The notes under the pieces are model-generated. The model had not been told where the DNA came from and did not search any database. It saw nothing but the letters and a program-made list of their open reading frames with translations. A stretch of DNA of 43,048 nt, from contig JAJJLU010003639.1 of the NCBI GenBank assembly GCA_023807065.1, positions 1 to 43,048 on the forward strand, in the 5' to 3' direction. The stretch comes from Isotricha intestinalis. Its lineage: Eukaryota > Ciliophora > Litostomatea > Vestibuliferida > Isotrichidae. Made by a program: the position numbers and the translations under genes. This document shows positions 9,329 to 21,000 of the stretch, one piece after another; the stretch's first letter is position 1; every line of letters starts with the position of its first letter.

Positions 9329-12300
9329 ATGAATGATAAAGAAAATTATGACCAGAATAAGATTCAATCTATAAATGTAGATAGAGCAACAATAAATAAA
9401 TTGTATAAAAGTATTTTAAATAATAATGGATTATCTCTTGGATTTTTAGAAAATATCAATAAAATATGTTTAGATAAAGAAAAAATGGATGAATTACTAC
9501 AAAAAATTTTTGAGCAAGATTTTAATTTAAAAATTAAACTCCTTCTTTATATAATAATAATAAGTTTTAACGACGATTTTTTCACTGATTCAAATTTAAT
9601 AAATGAAGAAAATTTTTTGAAAGATTCCTTTGAAAAATGCTTTAAATTAATTAATGAAAATAATATAGAACAAAAAGAAATAATATACTTTAAATATTCT
9701 TCAATTATAATTTATTGTATTCTTAAATTAAAATATAACTTGAATTACGATATAAATTTGATAAAAAATTTCTTAGAAAAATTCCAAACAGAAGACTTTT
9801 TAAAATTATTTGATGATTTATACAATAACATAGAAAATATGAAAGAATTAATAAATAAAATAAAGACAATAAAAATAATACAAAAGTTGATGAACAATTT
9901 TTCTTCAGAAAACCAAGAAAAAAAGTTTAATATATCCTCATTATCAAATTTAAATTTATATATAACTAATTCCAATTATTCAAACTTATATTCAAAAATA
10001 GAAAACCAGACAAAAAAAAATTTATATTATTTTCCTCAAATGGAGAATTTAAATAATATAATATTATCATTATATCATAAAAAAAATACTTTAACAAAAA
10101 TATTATTTTATGGTCCAATTTCAAGTGGAAAAACTTCATATGCAAAAGAAATATTAAATGAGCCTTTAATAATAGATGTTGATGAATCAATAGAATTAAA
10201 TTATCTTTTAGGAGGATATTTAATTAATGAATTTGGAGAAATTATTTGGCAAGATGGAATTTTATTATCTGCTCTTAAATCTGGTTCTGATATATTATTA
10301 TTAGGAATTGAAAAATGTGGAAATGATTTATTATGTATTTTAAAACAAATTTTAGAAAATAATTCTATTTTTGTTTTAAGTAAACAAGAAGTTTTTCATA
10401 GTTTTAATTCTAAAATTATTATGATTTATAATACTAATGATAATGTTAATAAAGATATAATTGAAAATAATTTTAATGAAATTAATCCACTTTTTAATTT
10501 TTTATCTTCTAATTCTTTTTCTTATTTTTTTCCAAAATATACTTTTGATGATATTATTAATATTTGTACTTTTAAATTTAATTTATGTGAAAAAGAAAAA
10601 GAAATTTTAATTAAATTAATCAATATTTATAATTCAATTCCTTCAAAAGTTAAAATTAATTCAAGATTTAGAAAAATAACTTTAAACAATATAATTTATA
10701 GTTCTTCTCAAATACATAAATTTTTTATTGATAATAATTTACTTAATAAACAAAATATTTTCATTAATGAAAAATTATCAATGGAAATTGTATGTGGATT
10801 TATTTATGAAAATTTGTTGACAATTGATAATGAAGAAACTTTAAAAAATATAGTAAATATATTTTCTCAAGAATTTAATTTTTCAAAAGAAACTTTTGAA
10901 AATTATGTTTTTAACATAAATGATAAATTTTTATTTTCAAACAGTGAATTTAACTTTATTAAAAATTTCAATGGTGAAAAATTAAATTATAATGAATTAC
11001 CAAATGATAATTTTTACTCTTATAATACATTAAGTAAATTTTATATTAAATTAATAAACAAATTTATTTTAAATGACAAAAATATTTTATTAGTAGGAGA
11101 AACAGGAGTTGGAAAAACAAGAATGATTCAAAATTTAGCAAATTTAATGAATATTAAATTAAATGTGATAAATTTATCTCAAAGTTCTGATGAAAGTGAT
11201 TTATTAGGAGGTTTTAAACCAGTTTCTGCCAAAAATTTTTTAAAAAAATATTATGAAGAAATATTAAATATTTTAAAAGAAAATTTTGATACTGAAAAAA
11301 ATAAAACTTTCATTCAATCTTTATATGAAACATATAATTCAAAAAAAGAAATTACTTTCATTAAATTTTGTATTGGAGCTTTGAAAAAAATAAAAGAAAA
11401 AATTCCAGAAAATTCCAATCAATTGAAAAAAATAAATTCTTTAAATGGAGAATTAAATAAATTTCTTTCTCAAATATCAAAAAATAATAATCAATCAAAT
11501 AAAAATACTTTTAAATATATAGAAGGTATTTTATTACAATCAATAAAAAATGATGAATGGATTTTATTAGATGAAATCAATTTAGCAAATGATGATATGT
11601 TATTAAAATTAAAAAGTATTTTAGAAGGAAATAGTATTTTTTTAATGAATAATAATAAAATAAATTGTTATAAAAAACAAAAAAATTTTAGAATTTTTGG
11701 AAGTATGAATCCAGAATATAATATAGGAAAAAAAAGATTACCAAATGAAATAAGAGAATTTTTCAATGAAATATTTATAAATGAAATTTCAACTCAAAAA
11801 GATTTAAAAAATTTTATTTGTTCATATTTAAATGACTTACCTCAAATTAATGATTCTCATATAGATTTATTAACTAATTTTTATATGGAAATTAAATCAT
11901 ATCAAAATAAAAATCAAATTTTAAAATTAAATGGTAATAAATGTTCATTTTCATTAAGAACATTATCTAGAACATTAATAACAATAAGAAATGGAATAAA
12001 AATATTTCCAAAAGTAGATTATGCAATTTATGAATCAATATCAATGAATTTTTTAAGTCAATTAGATAATAAATCAAAGAATATACTAAGTATAAAAAAT
12101 AATGATGGAACAAAATTAAATTTAATAAATGAAATACTTGAAAAAAATATATCAGATCCTAAAAATAATTTTATATTAACAAAAATGTTTATAAATCATT
12201 TAGAAACATTAATTCAAATAATAACATTAAGTGATTATGCCGTATTATTAGAAGGGCCAACAAGTTGTGGAAAAACAAGTATAATAGAATTTTTAGCAAA

Positions 12301-15300
12301 AACATTAAATCAAAAAATATTAAGAATAAATAATAATCAAAATACAGAAGTTGAAGAATATATAGGAACATATACAACAAATAAAAATGGTAATTTTTTT
12401 TTTAATGAAGGTTTCCTTGTTAAAGCAGTTAAAGAAGGTTTTTGGATTATTTTAGATGAAATAAATTTAGCTCCTTCTGAAGTTTTAGAAGCTTTAAATA
12501 GATTATTAGATGATAATAGAGAATTATATATTCCTGAAATGAATAAAGTTATTAAAGCTCATAAAAATTTTAGAATATTTGCTGCTATGAATCCTTCTGA
12601 AAATTATATTGGAAGAAAAGATTTAAGTAATGCTTTTAAAAATAGATTTATTCATTTATTTTTTAATAATATTCCCAATGATGAATTAAATATTATTATT
12701 GAAAAAAGATGTAAAATTCCTTATTCTAGAACTAAAATTATGATTGATATTTTTAAAGAATTACAATTAGTTAGAAGTCAAGAAAAAATTTTCCAAAAAA
12801 ATGAAGGATTTATAACTATTAGAGATTTAATTAAATGGGGAAATAGAGATATAGAAACTTATGAAAAATTAGGTATTGAAGGTTATATTTTATTAGCTGA
12901 AAAATTATCTAATAAAGAAGATAAAGATATTGTTAAAAAAATAATTGAAAGTCATTTAAAAGGAAAAATCAATTTATCTAAGGATTATATTAATAATTAT
13001 TATGAAAATTATATTAAATCTAAATTCTTTTCTGAGAAAAAAGAAAATGATTTAAAAATCAAATTTACTCAATCAATGAATAGAATAATAACATTAATAG
13101 ATAAAGCAATATCAAATCATGAAGCAGTTTTACTTATAGGAGAAACAGGAACAGGAAAAACTTTAAGTGTAGAATATCTTTCTCAAATATACAATAGAAA
13201 ACTAATAACAATAAATTGTCATGAAAATATGGATACAAATGATTTTTTAGGAAGTCTTAGAAGTAATACAAATAATACTATTAATAATAATGATAATAGT
13301 AAGGATCATAATAATAATAATAATGAACATAATTTATTTGAATGGATTGATGGTCCTATAACAACATCAATGAAAAATGGTAATTTTGTTTTAATAGATG
13401 AAATTGATTTAGTTTTAGATTCTGTTTTAGAAAGAATGAATAGTATATTTGAAACTGATTCAGTTTTAGTTTTAAGTGAAAAAAATATAAATGATAATGT
13501 AGAAATTATTAAACCTCATCAAAATTTTGCTATTATATCTACAATTTGTCCAAAAGGAAATGAAGCTAAAAAAGAACTTTCTCAAGCTTTAAAATCAAGA
13601 TTTACAGAAATTTATATTGAAGAAAATTCAGATGATGACATTCAAAAAATAATTAAATTTAAATTTGAAAAAATTAAAATAATGCCTGATGAATATAAAG
13701 AAAAATTTTCAAATATTCTTTTTGATATTTATAAATATTATAATGCAATAGAAGAAATAGGAAAACCAATGAGTTTTAGAGATATTGATTTAATATGTGA
13801 ATTTATAGAAAATCAAATTAATAAAATGTTAAACAATAAAAATACAATTAATTATGATAATTTATTTTCTCAATCAATTCAAATGACAATTATAGAAGGT
13901 TTATATTTAAATGAATCATTAACTCCAGAAACATTAAAAAAAATAAAAAAAACAATAATTGAAAAATATAATTTAACTTTAGATAATATATTAAACATAA
14001 ATTTAATAGACAATGAGAAAGAATTTGGAGTGAATGATTTTATATTAAAAAAAAGTATATTAAAAGAAAAAAAACAAGAAGATAATACTAATTTATTTAT
14101 ATTCAATACAAAAACACTAAAATCAAATTTATTAAAAATTTTAAGAGGAATGTCAATGAAAAAGCCAATTTTAATAGAAGGAAGTCCTGGAATAGGAAAA
14201 ACAACAATAATACAAAATATAGCAAAAAAATTAAATAAAAAAATACATAGAGTAAATTTAAGTGAACATACAGATATGATAGATTTAATAGGAAGTCAAT
14301 TTCCAACTTCAGATTCAAAAATAAAATTTAAATGGATTGATGGAATATTATTAAATGCAATTAAAAATAATGATTGGTTAATTATTGATGAAATGAATTT
14401 AGCTAATCAATCTATTTTAGAAGGATTAAATAATATTTTAGATTATAAAAAAAGTTTATTTATTCCTGAATTAAATATTGAAATTAAAGCTAAAGATGAT
14501 TTTCAAATTTTTGCTACTCAAAATCCTGTTAATCAAGGAGGAGGAAGAAAATTTTTACCTAAAAATTTTTTAAATAGATTTGTTAAGATTTATTTAGATG
14601 AATTAAATAATTTTGATTATATTGAAATTTTACAAAATATTTTCATTGGTTTTAATGATTTTATTGTTAAATTAGTAAATTTTAATGATTTTGTTAAAGT
14701 AAATGTTTTTAAAAAAAAAATATCTTTAAGTGAAATTGGAGAATTTAATTTAAGAACTATGATTAAAGTTTTAAAATGTTATATTAGTAAAAAATATAAT
14801 TTAATTACTATTATAAATTCATTATATTTAGGAAGAGTAAGAGATAATGAATTAAAGAAAGAATTATATAATAAATTTAAAGAAATATTTGATGAGGAAT
14901 TAATAAATGAATCAACTAATTTAAATAATTATAATTTAAATGATTTTCAAAAAGAATTAAAATTATGTTATGAAAATAATTTTCCTATTATTATAAGTGG
15001 AAATGGAAGTATTGGGAAAAAAAATTTAATAAGAAAATTTATAAAAAAACAAAAAAAAGAAAATTATAAAATAAATGAATTTTACTTATATTCAACAATG
15101 GATAGTTCAGAATTATTAGGAAGTTTTGATAAAAGTAATATCAATTATCAATTAAAAAAATATAAAGAAAATTTCAACATCAAAGAATATAATCTTTCAA
15201 ATATATTAAATAAAATAAATTCAATTGAATTATTTAAAAATAATCTTATTCAAAATTATAAAAATGATGATTATACTTTTGAATGGCATGATTCAATTTT

Positions 15301-18076
15301 AATATCTTCTATTATTAATGGAGATTCGATTTTATTAGATAATGTTAATACTTGTTCAAGTGCTGTTTTAGATAGATTAAATTCTTTGTTAGATGATGAT
15401 AATAAAATTTATTTAAATGAAAGTGGTGAAAATAGAATTATTGTTCCTAATAATAATTTTAGAATTTTTTTAATAATGAACAATAATTTAGGAGAAGTTA
15501 GTAGAGCTTTAAAAAATAGATGTGTTGAATTATATTTTAATGGTTATTATATTAGAAATAATCAAATTTTAGAAAATGAAAATTTGTTTTTTGTTAAAGG
15601 AAATTATTTTGAAATTGAAATTAATTTATTTTCTTTTGGAATTGTTAAATTTAATACTTTTTTATTATTTGATTTAATTAAAATGAATATTTTCCCCTTT
15701 TTTTTGTCTTTTGATATGATAATAATTTTTTTTATATTCGAATTGAAAAATTCAAATTTTATAAATGAAAATTTTAGATTTAGAAAATATCAAAAATATA
15801 TTGATTTATTTCACTGTTTTTATAATAAAACAAAAAATGAAGTTTCTTCAATTACAGAATCAATAAAAATTTTAAACCCAAATTCAATAATTAATGAAAA
15901 AGAAATTGACAAATATATTTTTTTAATACATTCATATTTTCTTAATTCAGAATTATTAAACACAAAAATTTCTTCTTTTGAATATGATTTATTATTAAGA
16001 TATCATTTTAATTTATATAGTGATAATATCATTTATAATTTAAATAAATTATTAAATGTTTATAGAAATTTTTCTTTGTTTTTGGAAAAAGAAAATTCAA
16101 ATAAAACTAAAAATTCAATTAATCCTTTGTTATATTTTCCAAGTACATCATTTTTACTTTATCTATTTTTTATTGAACAAAACTCTTTTAAAAAAAATAT
16201 AAATAAAATATCAAATTTAATCTCTTATTTACAGAAAAGAAAATTAAATGTACCATTATTATTTAATATAATTAAAAAAGAAAATAATATACCTCAAATT
16301 TTATCTGTTGATATTAAAAATTATTTTAATTATTCTTATGATTGTTTAATTCTGTCAAATTTGACAAAATATTTTTTAAATACAATTTTAAATATTGAAA
16401 GTGTAATAAATCAATATAAAAAATTAATTGATATGAATTTTGAAAATAATATTATAAACATTTTTAATGATATTAGAAATAATCAATTTATTTCTATTGA
16501 AAAAGGAGAAAATGTTAATTTTGATTTATTTTATGAATCTTTCTTTAAATTATCATTTTTAACATTTTTAATTCAAGAAAATGAAAATAATGAAGGTAAT
16601 ATTCTATTTATTAGACATAATAGTGAAATTTTTATTTATATAATACAATATATATTTCAAAAATTTTTCACAGAAAAAACAAAAATTCAAAAAATTAAAA
16701 AAATTCCAAAATTTAAATATTATATTAAAAAAAATTATTTTGATGAAAAAGAAATAATTTATGAACATTCATTAACTTTTGAAATAGAAAAAAAAATAAA
16801 TTGTTTAATACTTCATTATTCAAACAAATCAACAGCTTTTGAATTTAATAATTTAAATAAAAAATTTTTAACCAGAATAATCGATGATATATATTTATCA
16901 AATTCAAAAAATGAAAATCAAGTTGAACAATTATTTCTTCCTTTTATTTCAAAAATAACAGAATTAGAAAATATAAGTAATTTAATAAATCAATTAATTG
17001 AAAATTCAACATTTCTTAATGAAAAAACTCAAGATATTATTAATAATATTTTTGATATTAATTCTGATAAAATTAATATTGAAAATTTATTAAAATTTCC
17101 TAATTTATTTACAAGTAAATCACTTTATATTTTTATTTATAATATTTACCAGAATTTTCCAAATGATAATATTTTAAGTATAATTTCTTTTGATTTAATT
17201 AGATTAATTATTATTGATGATTTTCAAAGTAATTTAATTAGTAAATTAATCAATTCAAAAGATATTTTAATTAATAATATTAATGAAATAATTAAAAATC
17301 ATAATATTATTCTTTATTTATATCCTTATTTATACTTCTTTTCAAAAGGAATTACTAATAATATAAAAATTATTTATTCTCTTTGCCATAAAATCAAATC
17401 TTTTGATATACAATTATATATAAGAAAAATTATTGAAAAATATAAATTAATGTTTAATATGAATAATTCAAACTTAGATGAATTAATTAATTTGTCAAAA
17501 CCTTCAAAAGAAAAAATATTTAAAATTGTTTCTAAAGATTTAATTAATAATTTCAAAAATTTTAAAAATAAATTAACTCAAGATTTTGATTTTAGTTTTG
17601 AATTCATTAATAAAATAAATCATAATGAAAATAAAAAACAAATAAAAGAGGATGTTAAAATATTTATTCAAGAAAATAATCTTTCTCCAAATAATAATTT
17701 AATAAATTTATTCATTTCAGATTTTAACAAATTAAATTTAAATGGAGAAATAAATAAAAATTTTGTTCTTAAGTTTATAAATGAATATACTTTATATTTT
17801 GCAGATATTATTTTATCATTCGAATTCTTTGTCTTAATTAAAATTCTAATTAATAATAATAACCAATTAAATATTCAAACAAATGACAATTCAATTTCAT
17901 ATAGAAATTCCTTTATAAAAAGTTATAAATCTTTTAAAACAAAAAAAGAAAAATTTGAATTATTATTTAGAAGTATAAATAAATATAATAAAGAAATAAT
18001 ATATGAATTATTTCAAAAAGATTTTTTAACTAAATATAATGAAGAAGAAGAAATAGACTTAAAAAAAAAAAATTAA
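9329..18076 (+). CDS. MDN1: Midasin (MDN1/Rea1), N-terminal part: six AAA+ modules and start of linker
   Basis: Midasin is the dynein-like AAA+ ATPase that strips assembly factors (Rsa4/Ytm1 class in yeast) from pre-60S ribosomes in the nucleolus and nucleoplasm. From ATG 9329 six AAA+ modules follow in order. Walker A motifs lie near residues 262 (GPISSGKT), 589 (GETGVGKT), 975 (GPTSCGKT), 1270 (GETGTGKT), 1616 (GSPGIGKT) and 1889 (GNGSIGKK). Walker B is intact in modules 2-5 (LLDEIN, ILDEIN, LIDEID, IIDEMN) but lost in module 1 (LLLGIEKC) and changed in module 6 (LLDNVN). After module 6, from about residue 2070, comes the helical linker. This frame ends at TAA 18074-18076, just past a run of 12 A; the real protein continues in the next frame (see 18063-23459). 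Module 4 carries a small Asn-rich insert. No introns are needed. Confidence 0.95.
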   Translation: MNDKENYDQNKIQSINVDRATINKLYKSILNNNGLSLGFLENINKICLDKEKMDELLQKIFEQDFNLKIKLLLYIIIISFNDDFFTDSNLINEENFLKDSFEKCFKLINENNIEQKEIIYFKYSSIIIYCILKLKYNLNYDINLIKNFLEKFQTEDFLKLFDDLYNNIENMKELINKIKTIKIIQKLMNNFSSENQEKKFNISSLSNLNLYITNSNYSNLYSKIENQTKKNLYYFPQMENLNNIILSLYHKKNTLTKILFYGPISSGKTSYAKEILNEPLIIDVDESIELNYLLGGYLINEFGEIIWQDGILLSALKSGSDILLLGIEKCGNDLLCILKQILENNSIFVLSKQEVFHSFNSKIIMIYNTNDNVNKDIIENNFNEINPLFNFLSSNSFSYFFPKYTFDDIINICTFKFNLCEKEKEILIKLINIYNSIPSKVKINSRFRKITLNNIIYSSSQIHKFFIDNNLLNKQNIFINEKLSMEIVCGFIYENLLTIDNEETLKNIVNIFSQEFNFSKETFENYVFNINDKFLFSNSEFNFIKNFNGEKLNYNELPNDNFYSYNTLSKFYIKLINKFILNDKNILLVGETGVGKTRMIQNLANLMNIKLNVINLSQSSDESDLLGGFKPVSAKNFLKKYYEEILNILKENFDTEKNKTFIQSLYETYNSKKEITFIKFCIGALKKIKEKIPENSNQLKKINSLNGELNKFLSQISKNNNQSNKNTFKYIEGILLQSIKNDEWILLDEINLANDDMLLKLKSILEGNSIFLMNNNKINCYKKQKNFRIFGSMNPEYNIGKKRLPNEIREFFNEIFINEISTQKDLKNFICSYLNDLPQINDSHIDLLTNFYMEIKSYQNKNQILKLNGNKCSFSLRTLSRTLITIRNGIKIFPKVDYAIYESISMNFLSQLDNKSKNILSIKNNDGTKLNLINEILEKNISDPKNNFILTKMFINHLETLIQIITLSDYAVLLEGPTSCGKTSIIEFLAKTLNQKILRINNNQNTEVEEYIGTYTTNKNGNFFFNEGFLVKAVKEGFWIILDEINLAPSEVLEALNRLLDDNRELYIPEMNKVIKAHKNFRIFAAMNPSENYIGRKDLSNAFKNRFIHLFFNNIPNDELNIIIEKRCKIPYSRTKIMIDIFKELQLVRSQEKIFQKNEGFITIRDLIKWGNRDIETYEKLGIEGYILLAEKLSNKEDKDIVKKIIESHLKGKINLSKDYINNYYENYIKSKFFSEKKENDLKIKFTQSMNRIITLIDKAISNHEAVLLIGETGTGKTLSVEYLSQIYNRKLITINCHENMDTNDFLGSLRSNTNNTINNNDNSKDHNNNNNEHNLFEWIDGPITTSMKNGNFVLIDEIDLVLDSVLERMNSIFETDSVLVLSEKNINDNVEIIKPHQNFAIISTICPKGNEAKKELSQALKSRFTEIYIEENSDDDIQKIIKFKFEKIKIMPDEYKEKFSNILFDIYKYYNAIEEIGKPMSFRDIDLICEFIENQINKMLNNKNTINYDNLFSQSIQMTIIEGLYLNESLTPETLKKIKKTIIEKYNLTLDNILNINLIDNEKEFGVNDFILKKSILKEKKQEDNTNLFIFNTKTLKSNLLKILRGMSMKKPILIEGSPGIGKTTIIQNIAKKLNKKIHRVNLSEHTDMIDLIGSQFPTSDSKIKFKWIDGILLNAIKNNDWLIIDEMNLANQSILEGLNNILDYKKSLFIPELNIEIKAKDDFQIFATQNPVNQGGGRKFLPKNFLNRFVKIYLDELNNFDYIEILQNIFIGFNDFIVKLVNFNDFVKVNVFKKKISLSEIGEFNLRTMIKVLKCYISKKYNLITIINSLYLGRVRDNELKKELYNKFKEIFDEELINESTNLNNYNLNDFQKELKLCYENNFPIIISGNGSIGKKNLIRKFIKKQKKENYKINEFYLYSTMDSSELLGSFDKSNINYQLKKYKENFNIKEYNLSNILNKINSIELFKNNLIQNYKNDDYTFEWHDSILISSIINGDSILLDNVNTCSSAVLDRLNSLLDDDNKIYLNESGENRIIVPNNNFRIFLIMNNNLGEVSRALKNRCVELYFNGYYIRNNQILENENLFFVKGNYFEIEINLFSFGIVKFNTFLLFDLIKMNIFPFFLSFDMIIIFFIFELKNSNFINENFRFRKYQKYIDLFHCFYNKTKNEVSSITESIKILNPNSIINEKEIDKYIFLIHSYFLNSELLNTKISSFEYDLLLRYHFNLYSDNIIYNLNKLLNVYRNFSLFLEKENSNKTKNSINPLLYFPSTSFLLYLFFIEQNSFKKNINKISNLISYLQKRKLNVPLLFNIIKKENNIPQILSVDIKNYFNYSYDCLILSNLTKYFLNTILNIESVINQYKKLIDMNFENNIINIFNDIRNNQFISIEKGENVNFDLFYESFFKLSFLTFLIQENENNEGNILFIRHNSEIFIYIIQYIFQKFFTEKTKIQKIKKIPKFKYYIKKNYFDEKEIIYEHSLTFEIEKKINCLILHYSNKSTAFEFNNLNKKFLTRIIDDIYLSNSKNENQVEQLFLPFISKITELENISNLINQLIENSTFLNEKTQDIINNIFDINSDKINIENLLKFPNLFTSKSLYIFIYNIYQNFPNDNILSIISFDLIRLIIIDDFQSNLISKLINSKDILINNINEIIKNHNIILYLYPYLYFFSKGITNNIKIIYSLCHKIKSFDIQLYIRKIIEKYKLMFNMNNSNLDELINLSKPSKEKIFKIVSKDLINNFKNFKNKLTQDFDFSFEFINKINHNENKKQIKEDVKIFIQENNLSPNNNLINLFISDFNKLNLNGEINKNFVLKFINEYTLYFADIILSFEFFVLIKILINNNNQLNIQTNDNSISYRNSFIKSYKSFKTKKEKFELLFRSINKYNKEIIYELFQKDFLTKYNEEEEIDLKKKN
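18061..18072 (+). other. MDN1: Frame break in midasin at an A12 run
   Basis: Upstream the gene reads in the frame of 9329 and stops at 18074-18076. The downstream frame has a stop at 18060-18062 and is open from 18063. The change of frame must therefore fall inside this A run or within the next two bases. Removing one A joins the halves through IKKNISLNEKVIENSNLIGE without a stop. No GT...AG intron of suitable length and frame is present. A sequencing or assembly homopolymer error is the likeliest cause; a true frameshift allele or slippage at poly-A remains possible. Confidence 0.85.
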
Positions 18077-21000
18077 AAAGAATATAAGTTTAAATGAAAA
18101 AGTAATAGAAAATAGTAATTTAATAGGAGAATTATCGAAAGAAGAAAAAGAAAAAAGAGAAAAAGAAATAGAACAAAAAGAAATAAAAGAAATGTTTCCA
18201 ACATATGAAAATGAAATAGATATTTACAACAAAAATTCTTTAATATTAAAAAAAGAAAATAATGAAGAAAATAACAATATTATTGATCCAATCCAAATGT
18301 TTCTTTTATTAAATAAATTAAATCAATATACTGAAAATTCTGATATTTATATAATGAAAGATATTGAAGACGAATTACCTTTTATTTCTTTAATTTCATC
18401 CAATGAAAATAATAAAGATAATTTAATTTGGTATTCAAATCATATTTTAAACAATGAAAATTTAAATAATAATAATAATGAAGATTATATTTATTCTACT
18501 CTTTATAACTCATTTTCCTTTTATAAATTTGCTTCTCAATTAACTTCTAATAATATAATAAATGAAGAAAATGAAACTTTATTAAATAAAGATAAAATTT
18601 CAATTTCTTTAAAAAATACAAATAATAATTTATGTTTTAATTTTTATAAATCTTCTTCCCCTTCAAATTCAATTATGCTTTATTATCCAATAAATATTTT
18701 AATATCAAAATGTAAAGATTATTTAAGTAAATTTACAGAACATCCGATTTTAAATAATATTTTATTTATTTGTAATTCAATTTTATCACTTGATATTTCA
18801 GAAACTCCTTTATCTAAAATTTTATCTATTTTAGATGTTTTAATTAATTCTATTCATGAATGGGAAACATATGCTTCAAAAAGTATTAATTCTTTAGGAA
18901 ATGAATTAAATTTATTAATGAAATTAATTAGATATTTTAGATATATTGAAATTCAATCTTGGAAAAATTTCTTATTATCAAAAGAAAAAGAATTAATAGT
19001 TCAAGAAATTAAAGATAATTTTGTTAATTTAATTAATCAAAAAAATGATTTTGATATTGATGAATTAAATTTATATTTACAATCTTCAAATTTAGGTAAT
19101 TTTGAATTAAGATTAACTTCAATTAAAATACTTTCGGGAATTAATAAAAATAATTTATTAAGAAATTTATATGAATATTATTATATTAATTATATTCAAA
19201 GTGGAAAATTTACTAAATATAAAAATAATTTAATAGAAGATATTTTTGAAAAAATTAAAAGTATGATAAAAATTAATAAATTTGATATCAAAAATTATAT
19301 GAATTTTAGAGATAATATGAGAAGAAATTATAAGCAATTAAATAAGTTATTAAAACAAAATGAAAATTTATATATTGAAAATAACTTAGTTACAATAATT
19401 CAAAATGAACAAAAAGAGTTTATGGATAAACATTATATTGAAAAAATGGTAAATTCAATTGAAATTAATGAAGAAGAAATAGAAAATATATATTCAATAA
19501 CATATAAAAATATTATAGAAAGATTAAAAGGTTTATTTTCTTTAAAAAAAGAAATTAATGCAAATTATAAACATAAATTTTTATTGGATTTAATTCAAAA
19601 ATTACAAAATATGGGTTTAAGTAGAAATTATAAATATGCAATGAATAAAATTTTTGAAAGAATATTAAATATTCAATTAAAAAGAAATGACAAAAACAGT
19701 GCTTATATATGTAAAATTCTTAGTAAAATTAATAATTATATTAACACAGAACCTTCAAAATTTAGTTCAGAATTAAATAATAATTATATTGAAAGAATGA
19801 GAGGATTAATTATGTCTCTTTTTGATAAATGTTTAATTATTTTTGAAAATATTGAACATATTAATAATTTAATTTTCAAAAGAAAAATTGATAAATTCAA
19901 AGAAATTATTTCAAAAAATTACCAAAAATTATTTCTAAATGATAATATAAATAATATTCTAAATTATATTAAAGGTTTCATTTGCTTATTTAATATTGAA
20001 GAAATCACTCAAATATTTAAAGATAATGAACAATTAAATAAATTTATTTTATATTATCAAGTTTTAATAAGACAATATGAAAATTTGAAAAAGTATTTTG
20101 ACATATTTAAAAATGATAATATTTTTCATATTGAATATTTAATGAAATTATTGATAGGAATTAAGGATAGTATAAATCAAATAATGTCATTTATAAAAAA
20201 TACTGAATTTGAAATATTGACTTTTATATTTTTAAAAGAATCAAAAGAAGTAATAAATTCAATAAATAATTTATTCAAAGAAACTCCTTTAATAAATTAT
20301 ACTATTCCCAAAAATCCAAATAATGAATTTATAGATTATATTTCATTTATAGATGATACAATAGAAGAAAAAGAAAATGAAGAACAATCAAACAAAAAAT
20401 CATTTTTTTCAGAATATTTTATGTTAGAAAAAGAAATTAAAAAAGAATTAAATTCCCAAATTGAATCATCAATAAATTTAGATAACTTAGATTTATTTAT
20501 TTCTCAAATAACTCAATTTAAATCTTTAATAGAGAAAAACAAAAAAACAACAATTTCAAAAATAAAAAGATCAATGAAAGATTTAAATAAGATATTTAAT
20601 AACATTTTAGAATTAACAAATATAACAATAAGTATATTCTATAATGTGACCATAAATGGTTTAGGTAAAAAAAAAGAAGAAGAAAAAAAAGAGAATGAAA
20701 ATAATGAAAACGAAAATAATAATAATAAAATATATGAAGGAGGATATGGAATGAGTGAAAATGAAGGAATTGAAGATATAACAAAAGAAATTGAAGATGA
20801 AGAACAATTATTAGGTTTAAAAGAAGAAAATGATAATTTAAATGATAATAACAATAATAATAATAATGATAACAATAATAATAATGAAGGTTTTGAAATG
20901 AAAACTGATTTTAAAGAAGATTTTAAAGAAGAAATTAAAAATGATGAAAATAATGAAAATAATAATTTAGATAATTCTGATGTTGAAAGAGAAGAAGATT

